Below are positions 57,736-64,000 of a stretch of 64,000 nucleotides of DNA, piece by piece. Location: contig OY365806.1 in NCBI GenBank assembly GCA_959347315.1, forward strand, positions 51,884,068 to 51,948,067. Reading direction: 5' to 3'. Source of the stretch: Bimastos eiseni (lineage: Eukaryota > Annelida > Clitellata > Crassiclitellata > Lumbricidae). The notes beneath the pieces were generated by a model. That model was not told the origin of the DNA. It saw only the letters and a program-made list of their open reading frames with translations, and ran no database searches. The stretch's first letter is position 1. Each line of letters opens with the position of its first letter. The position numbers and the translations under genes are program-made.

Positions 57736-59000
57736 AACCGCAGAGTCAAAACGCTGGGAGTGTGACATATCATCAGCCCAACAACACTGCAACAAGGTTT
57801 ACAGTTGAACATAATAATATATATTTATATCTTATGAATCTGCAGACTTTTGGCTGTGAAATCCATATATAATTTTGAACGCTTGATTTATATAGCGGCC
57901 ATAGATGCTAATGGACAAAACAGTCTGCAATAAACAGATCGATGCTATATTTGCATAGCAACAGTGTCCAACAATAGTTACAAGTAAGTATAACAAACCG
58001 TGATTTATTGTTTATGAAAGTTGACTATAATACTGGCTCAGCCTAGAAATGGGTGAAATAAATTCTGAATTTCATATATGGCAATCAGCTGATTCAATGG
58101 AACCAGTCACTTTTTTCTAGTAATGGCATAGTTGACATTTGGAATGTCAACGGGTACATTGTGACACGAACTTGGGACCAAGAATGCATATATACCTTAA
58201 ATCTTGTGATCAAAGTTTAATGATGTGGAGTTGTGAGCATAATAGCCAAGCGAGCATGTAGAACTAGAAGCTCACTCTCGTCGCAGAGTGTAGCACCCGA
58301 CGCACTGTGACATCAGACGCAGGGCATCAAAGATCATGGAAGTAAGATGAAACACAACCAAGAATGCAATACGAAACAAGAGCAGCAATGCGGTATGAAA
58401 TTCGCTGTGACACTGGCAGCCAATGCAAAAAGCGCTCATGTATGCAGAAAAAGGGAGAATTTAGGAAACCGCCCAATTAACCGAGCAGCTGAGCGCAGAA
58501 CCCGATCCAACCGCCCCAGAACCACAAGAGGAAGGCCAGCACGTAAGGAACAACACTGGTCAATTTTTCATGGGCTCACAACTGAATACTGCATAGTTGG
58601 CTGTTGCCAGTGAAGCATGATAAGCGAGGTATCCGTTTCCTGTGGGCAGTTTAATGAATTGAAGCAAAATTTTAAATTTTTATTAGTCACTAGAAATTAT
58701 TGTGCTGAAATTATTGCCCTAAAAGATAATATGGCCTTCTGAATAAGTTACTTTGTAACTAATTTTGAATTAGGCCTTAGTGCATATATTGCATTTTATT
58801 TGACCCTGTGTGCAATTCTTGTCTTATGGCAGGATCACGGGCGGTGGAATATCCACTGAGAATGAAAGTGACTACCCAGACCATAGTTTTACCAAAACTT
58901 GTGCACATACGGTAGCCTTGCCGTCTGGTGAATAAATGGGGTAATTCATCAGACCTGTGCAGTTGGTTTGGCATTGCTGATAGAGGTATCAGAATGCCTA
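57736..59000. other. Probable LARP4-like intron, nothing recognised
   Basis: The frame at 58347-58613 (with NRPINRAAERRTRSNRPRTT) is Arg-rich and unrecognised. No splice-bounded exon was found. Confidence 0.35.
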
Positions 59001-59004
59001 TAAG

Positions 59005-59771
59005 TAGAGCTGTACCGATTAATCGGGCCGATTATAGAGATATTGGCAATATCGGATATCAGCAAGATAGTCGGCGCCGATAATAAAAATTATTTATTTT
59101 ATAATATTATTTTCAGTCTAGAAAGCAAGATGACGACAGCAACATCACTGGGTATGTGAAGGACGGCATTTCGTTCCATTCCCATATCGTGTCATCAAGC
59201 CAATGGCTTCTTCAGACCAGTGGTGAGACCACCCACTGTGCTAGTATAGACCGTGGGAATGTGTCAACATAGGTCTTGTGCAGAGTGAGTCATAGTGCCT
59301 GCTTAAAGGCCAAGGAATGGCTGGCCAATTCAAGCCAAGGAACGGCTGGCCAATTCAACAGAGAAACCGATGAATGTACATTGTGGAGGCATGCCTGATG
59401 AATACATGCTAGCTGCTAGCTGTCAATCTCCTGAGAGGCTGAGACTAAATGGGTAGCTGTGAATTGGCCTGCCGTGCCTTGGCCTTTAACTACCCTGGGC
59501 ACAGTTCGACAGCAGGCGGTGTGTCTAAAATGTATTGCCTGCCTAGAATTAGTCCCCAACTACATGCATACGTCTCATACGGAGCAAGTGTTTGCTTGTA
59601 TCACAACAATAGGCAGTAGCAGTAGGTCTATCTTTTGGAACCGGACGTCTTGGGAAACACAATAGAATTATCGGCAAAATAATCGGCAAAATAATCAGGT
59701 ATCGGCAAATGAATAATCGGCAACAATCGGTATCGGCATAATCGGCAGAAAGTGATATCGGTGCAGCTCTA
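59005..59771 (+). mobile_element. hAT MITE of the AGAGCTGTACCGAT / CGGTATCGG family, copy 4
   Basis: 767 bp with the perfect 8-bp duplication CCTATAAG (58997-59004, 59772-59779). Ends are TAGAGCTGTACCGATTAATC and GGTGCAGCTCTA. The interior is nearly the same as 18550-19323. It is 174 bp upstream of the LARP4-like exon. Confidence 0.9.
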
Positions 59772-59945
59772 CCTATAAGTGTAAGCTCTGGACATGTAAG
59801 AAGATGCATTAGACCTTGATCCATGGCTCACAAAACCCTGCCAGTTCCAGCAGACCTGCCCAGGGAGATTGCTCAGTTTTGAATGATTTAGTTTGATGCA
59901 GAACTTGAACTATTGTTTAAACTTGTTGGTTGTGTTTGTTTGTAG

Positions 59946-60018
59946 TGGCTCCACCTGTGATGTCCATGGAGCAGTTGCGGGCACAGTTAAAGCATCAGCT
60001 GGAGTATTATTTCTCAGC
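59946..60018 (+). CDS. LARP4: LARP4-like gene, exon with start of the La motif
   Basis: 73 bp. The acceptor is TTTGTTTGTAG after a pyrimidine-rich run. It takes two bases to finish the codon begun by the G that ends exon 51097-51261 (phase 1) and leaves two bases at the GC|GTAAGT donor. The peptide APPVMSMEQLRAQLKHQLEY YFS matches the first helix of the La motif (L-x-x-Q-L-E-Y-Y-F-S), whose next residues in the family are E-N-L. LARP4/4B use this module with an RRM to bind RNA. The following exon lies outside or was not recognised. LARP1 or LARP6 are less likely, from the PxxS-M-E-x-L-R approach. Confidence 0.72.
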
Positions 60019-60399
60019 GTAAGTATTGTTCTCTTTGAAATGCTGATGTTTATGTCACCTTCTCCAACTTTCATTTATTTGGCCTACCAGATGCCATTCC
60101 GTCGTGGATTGAATGCAGGAAGAGACTCATGTACCAAGAAAATGCCAAGGTTTGCTGCACCCCATGATGGTGGGTGCAGTGCTATATGGCCAGTGAGTCT
60201 GAGTTTGACCTTTATTAGTGTACCCATGCCATGTATATCCATTATGGAGCACTTTAGGGGACCTATCCTGGCTTGAACTGGATGACTTCTTATCTAATTT
60301 TACAAGTCAGTCACTCATTTTTAACATTTATATAGCACCACTCAAGAAGTCTACTTGGATGCACTCCCAGCCCAACCACGGTGATAAAAATCAGTCATA

Positions 60400-61160
60400 A
60401 GCAACTTGTATAACAAAAGCACATTACGCTTTTGCAGCAGTTGCATCTCTAAGGGCAGTAAGTTCCAGGTGGAAAGACCAACAACTAAGAAGATGTGGCA
60501 CTGCATGGTCGAAGTGCTTGGATGGGGCACTAGAGGCTTGCCACCAGAGGAAGAATGAAGAGTTTGACAGCCAGCCAAAGCTGAAACAGAGCTCCTGCAG
60601 ATAGGCCAGAGCTGAGCCAAGGAGGCATCGCCAGACCAGCGTGACTATTTTGTAGCTGATGTGTTGAGAGATGGGAAGCCAATGCAAGGAATCATGCATG
60701 TTGTCCGAAAAGGTGTGTATTTAGAAGGCACCCAATTAGGTTAGAAGGCTCCCAGTTAGGCGGTCAGTAGAACGATAACCATGAGCAGATCAGTCAGGAC
60801 AGAGCAGCAATGGTACAAGGACATGAACTAGGGTGGCAGCAGCAAGTACTGAACCCTGAGGAACACCAAGTAGGCAGGCACCCAGGCAGACCTGGGGAAG
60901 CCAGAGGTAATGCTAGCCTCTGGTGCACTCTGAGAGAAAAGAGTGAAGTCACTCTAATGGTTTATTCATCAGACCAACAGACATAGAGAGGTGCTAGAGA
61001 AGTATGGGGTGGTTAACTGAGTCAAAAGCCGAGCTGACATCAAAAAGAGCCAGAAGCAAAATATTGCCAGCATCCATAGCAGCATAAAATCAGACAGGAA
61101 GCAGACTAAGAGAGTCTCCGTAAAATGGTTCTTTCGAAACCCAGATTGATAGGAGGGAAA
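60400..61160 (-). pseudogene. CR1/L2-type LINE fragment, reverse transcriptase to C-terminus
   Basis: The minus strand has, near 61130, SGFRKNHF and further on a decayed palm, with an AFDSVNH-like block near 61010 and a palm segment near 60880-60960. The ORF 60424-60699 then reads HDSLHWLPISQHISYKIVTL, VWRCLLGSALAYLQELC. The L-H-W-L-P-x-x-x-R-I-x-x-K-I block is the usual region before the C-terminus of these LINEs. It is similar in kind to the piece at 51385-51786. Confidence 0.72.
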
Positions 61161-62240
61161 ACGATCAATAGTCTATCTATATAATTACCTAGATCACGTG
61201 TCTACGTCTGCCTGTGCTGCGTTTGTCTGTCCGAAGGCGCATGATTGGACAGCGTGTGATTGGACAGCATGCAAACCCTGTCTGAGTAGCCTATTTCCGA
61301 TTTGTGTTTCAAAAACGTTTTATTCATGCATGTGTAACTATATTTGCGGTTATTAAAATTAAATACATCGTGTAATGTAAGTATATTTGCAGTTATTAAC
61401 ATGAAATGCACATTTATTGGATGAAAATCGATTTTGAATCGGTTGAATCCCCATTACTAGTATATGGGTGTAAACAACGTCTTTCAGAGGGCATTTCATG
61501 GGTAAACATTGCGACGGCTGCAGTTGCTTTTCATTGCCTTTGGGGTGCAAGGTGTAGCCTTTCTGTGCAATGGGAGGAAACGGGTTGAATCGTCGGCCAT
61601 TATATTTTCTGACCCGTGATTCTTCACAGGTTAACAGATAGTATCCTAATAAACTATCAACTGACTGATTATCAATAATATGTTCAAGAAAATACATTAA
61701 AGAAGATACTTACTTAAGAATCTTTGTTAGGAATGTTACGTTGGGGATCAGACGATAATTTCCTGGATCAGTTTAGTCCAAGCCCTCTAGCTGAAAAGCA
61801 GAGTTGTGGAATTGACCGTTACTGTAAAGTTGGTAGCTGCGCCTCACGAATCGAGCAGTTACACATCATTTTGAGGAACGATACGATGAGGTCGACGAAT
61901 TCCTCTGCCAAGAACATGAGGACAGTGGCATGGACGGATTTTGGGGGTAGTTTTATTTGTTCAAACCCCGATGTGTTACTATCATTAAAAATTAAAAATG
62001 TAGAAACACGGTCATGTCCAATGGAAGCCCCCAAAAGCTAAGAACTACTCACGAAATTGTTTTCTGGCTACATCCCTATTTTGCTCTACAGTATAATTCT
62101 AGAGAATGTCTGTGAACTGTATGTGTTTTACTTATTTTTGGCTAGATTGCTTGGAAAGCATATTACATTAGAACTTTGGGTTTAACTTTCCATCTGATGT
62201 GGAATCAAGCCCTCAGACAGTTGTGCAGTTGGAATGTAAA
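61160..62240. other. No gene recognised
   Basis: TCTATCTATATAATTACCTA at 61172 followed by a CTGTCTGTCCGAAGG-type stretch resembles a Helitron 5' end, but no matching 3' hairpin with CTRR was found. The frames at 61359-61697 (minus) and 61724-62041 (plus) are unassigned. Confidence 0.35.
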
Positions 62241-62246
62241 CTACTA

Positions 62247-62287
62247 AATTGACAATGATATATATATATATACAGTATTTCTATATA

Positions 62288-62318
<31 letters not shown>

Positions 62319-62322
62319 CACA
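62247..62322. repeat. (TA)n-rich microsatellite
   Basis: TA-rich stretch with ACAG and TTTC interruptions, running into CACATACACA. Confidence 0.85.
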
Positions 62323-62326
62323 TACA

Positions 62327-62900
62327 CACTGTGTCCATAAATAATATTAAAATAAACAGCAAATGATCGTCGATTTAAAAAATTCCGAAACTGTTTTCAT
62401 TCTGATATATTTATCTACAAATGTTTAATTTATGAACGCTCTGGTTCAAAAAGTAAGTAACAGTGTCATTTTTAAATTACGACATTAACGCATGGGAGGA
62501 ATTTGATTAGCTGGGCCTTGATGTTTCAATTGGCCAATGACGCACGCGTCTTGAAGCTTGTGTTGAGGCCAAAAGTGGAGACTTTGAACACAAGTTGCAG
62601 TCTGATAATATTCAAATATAAAGATAGATTCTAAGCAAATTTATGGCGGTATATCTACATAATGTTTTTAAAAAGTAGAAAATTCTGCAGATATATTATG
62701 GGCAGTCATTAATACTTGAATTTTGAAGGAGATGACGTCATTATGACGTCATTATTGGACGAACTGGAGCTATTATATTCATGCTCTGCTAGATAAATAT
62801 GTCTGGATTAAAAAAGTTCTGGAATTTAAAAAATCGAGAATGTTTACTATTTATTTTCCTGTTCTCATTAGGGGTGTCCCTTTATTTCCAGACGCAGTGT
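62327..62900. mobile_element. mariner/Tc1-type MITE
   Basis: Left end CACTGTGTCCATAAATAATA and right end, inverted, CACTGCGTCTGGAAATAAAG; both belong to the CACTGYGTCC type common in mariner-related elements. A TA flank is visible on the right. The element holds no transposase frame. Confidence 0.5.
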
Positions 62901-62917
62901 ATATATGTATATACAGG

Positions 62918-63480
62918 GTGGCTCAATAAAAAATACCCCACCAGAAAATACAATTTCTCAACAACCGATAAAGATATCTTTACCAAACGGTTTAAGATTT
63001 ACAGAGGAAAGATTTTTGAGCAATCCCTGAAAATTTCATTGAAAACATTTCATTACTTCAAATACTACAGCTGTCTAAATTTGATATTCCATATTTTCAT
63101 AATTAGGCGCAAACAATGGATAGGCACTTGTAATTTTCAATGTCAAATGACACCACATTTAATTGCAAATTCAATAATCTGTTAAGCAGTAGGCCTATTT
63201 CTCAAAGCATGTTTGAAGTGTCCGCAGCGGTGTATTGCCAAATTTGTAACAAAGGGTTCGCAGTTAGTATGTCCCCTTATGCCATATCGGTCACCGCCAC
63301 AGTCAGTAAAATTACGATTAGGGGGTCTGTCGTCTGGGCCCACGAAGCTCCTTCAGCGGAGTTTCGGGTCCATCCGCCAAGCATTTTTAAGTGTTTGACG
63401 TCAAATGGAGCAAGTTTTTCTATTTCTTTTTTGTTTCGTAAGAAGTCTTTAGAATAGTCTTTTTAGTACATAAACAAATA
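62918..63480. other. Region after a CAGGGTGGCTC word; no gene recognised
   Basis: CAGGGTGGCTCAATAAAAAA at 62916 resembles the start of another mariner-type element. The frame at 63140-63457 is unassigned. Confidence 0.35.
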
Positions 63481-63789
63481 AGCAAAATTAAATTAAATTT
63501 TTATTATTGACGCAGCAGTAGTTAGAACAGAATTAATTTGAGTGTAAATAAATCGACTACGCTAATTTCCACATTTCTCTTCGTTTAATGAGTATTTTCT
63601 AGGTACGCTATTTTTAACTCGGGTATCATTTGATTTTTTTGAAATTAGTAGTTGATTTTAGGCATATTTATTATTTTGAACTAACGGTTCGCACGAACCT
63701 GACCGAACTGGCTCCAAACCACCGCTGAGTGTCCGCCCCCACTTTCACACTGATGAAAAAACTTTTACCTAAACCCGTCTGTTAACCAA

Positions 63790-63961
63790 GTCACCCGGTG
63801 GTTGAGAGAGCCAAGTTTACGTCGTGGTTTCTGCAGGCTTCTGTTACAGCGGTGGGGAAGACTGTATTTTATCCCAGACAAGGCTAAAATAAACGAAAAA
63901 CTTTACGTTGACACACTGCTACCCTCGCTGTTTGAAGAATGCAAGTCTGTTCTACCGTTTG

Positions 63962-63966
<5 letters not shown>
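63790..63966 (+). pseudogene. mariner-type transposase fragment
   Basis: Two plus frames join across a one-base shift: VVVSAGFCYSG, then GRLYFIPDKAKINEKLYVDT and LLPSLFEECKSVLPFDF. This is the region of mariner transposases just before FQQDGAPAH, which carries the second catalytic aspartate. It is cut off at 63967 by a TA microsatellite reaching the window edge. Whether the element continues beyond the edge cannot be seen. Confidence 0.75.

Positions 63967-64000
<34 letters not shown>
63967..64000. repeat. (TA)n microsatellite at window edge
   Basis: At least 16 TA units running to the last base. Confidence 0.95.

Overview
The window is animal (metazoan) nuclear DNA: AT-rich and almost entirely transposable elements, microsatellites and minisatellites, with a few short exons bounded by GT/AG splice sites. 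There are no operons, Shine-Dalgarno sites or CRISPR arrays. The element mix (many hAT-type DNA transposons, piggyBac, Tc1/mariner, Ty3/gypsy LTR elements, CR1/L2-type and other LINEs, tRNA-derived SINEs) fits an invertebrate or basal chordate, and the species cannot be named from sequence alone.

Two cellular genes are recognisable. (1) A MARF1/limkain-b1-like gene on the minus strand has four exons, at 20130-20365, 11984-12101, 6857-7023 and 247-407. Together they encode a NYN (PIN-like RNase) domain and the start of an RRM-like domain. The splice phases of all four agree (1, 0, 1, 0, then an open phase-2 end at 247), and the gene continues off the left edge. (2) A LARP4-like gene on the plus strand has exons at 51097-51261 and 59946-60018, joined in phase 1, the second entering the La motif; it continues off the right edge. 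The genes are transcribed divergently, so their 5' ends must lie between about 20 and 51 kb, but no first exon or promoter could be established. An additional minus-strand terminal-exon-like ORF at 21341-21575 is not recognised.

Region by region. 0-7 kb: last MARF1 exon in the window, a degenerate Ty3/gypsy element with no integrase (953-5340), and a hAT-type element with an ACAT-repeat core (6082-6812) lying 36 bp from a MARF1 exon. 7.2-13.7 kb: a 41-bp palindrome, a 60-bp minisatellite (7497-8878), LINE pieces, a TTF/ZMYM-type transposase relic, a second ACAT-core element, and a composite MITE. 15.2-19.3 kb: a hAT element with perfect 8-bp duplications that carries a SINE and a MITE inside it and has a solo LTR inserted in its own target duplication, followed by another copy of the MITE. 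21.9-27.4 kb: a nest of at least five DNA transposons. 28.9-35 kb: microsatellites, a gypsy protease relic, a SINE and MITEs. 35-39.6 kb: an AGT microsatellite, LINE pieces, two minisatellites and a second solo LTR of the same family. 40-43.7 kb: a LINE with endonuclease and reverse transcriptase, split by an unrelated solo LTR. 47-51 kb: three copies of one hAT MITE, one of them inserted into the end of another MITE. 51.9-53.9 kb: an internally deleted piggyBac with TTAA ends and a nested MITE. 54.6-64 kb: LINE fragments, a third ACAT-core element, iteron-ended and hAT MITEs, the LARP4 La-motif exon, and mariner remnants.

The most noteworthy unexplained pattern is the family with GGACATTACCCC-type repeats near both ends in opposite orientation, an expanded ACAT-type core and 8-bp target duplications (three copies). 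Next are the solo LTRs that carry a TATA box 31 bp from their edge and share a reading frame, and the exact target-site duplications that let the order of insertions be read directly.
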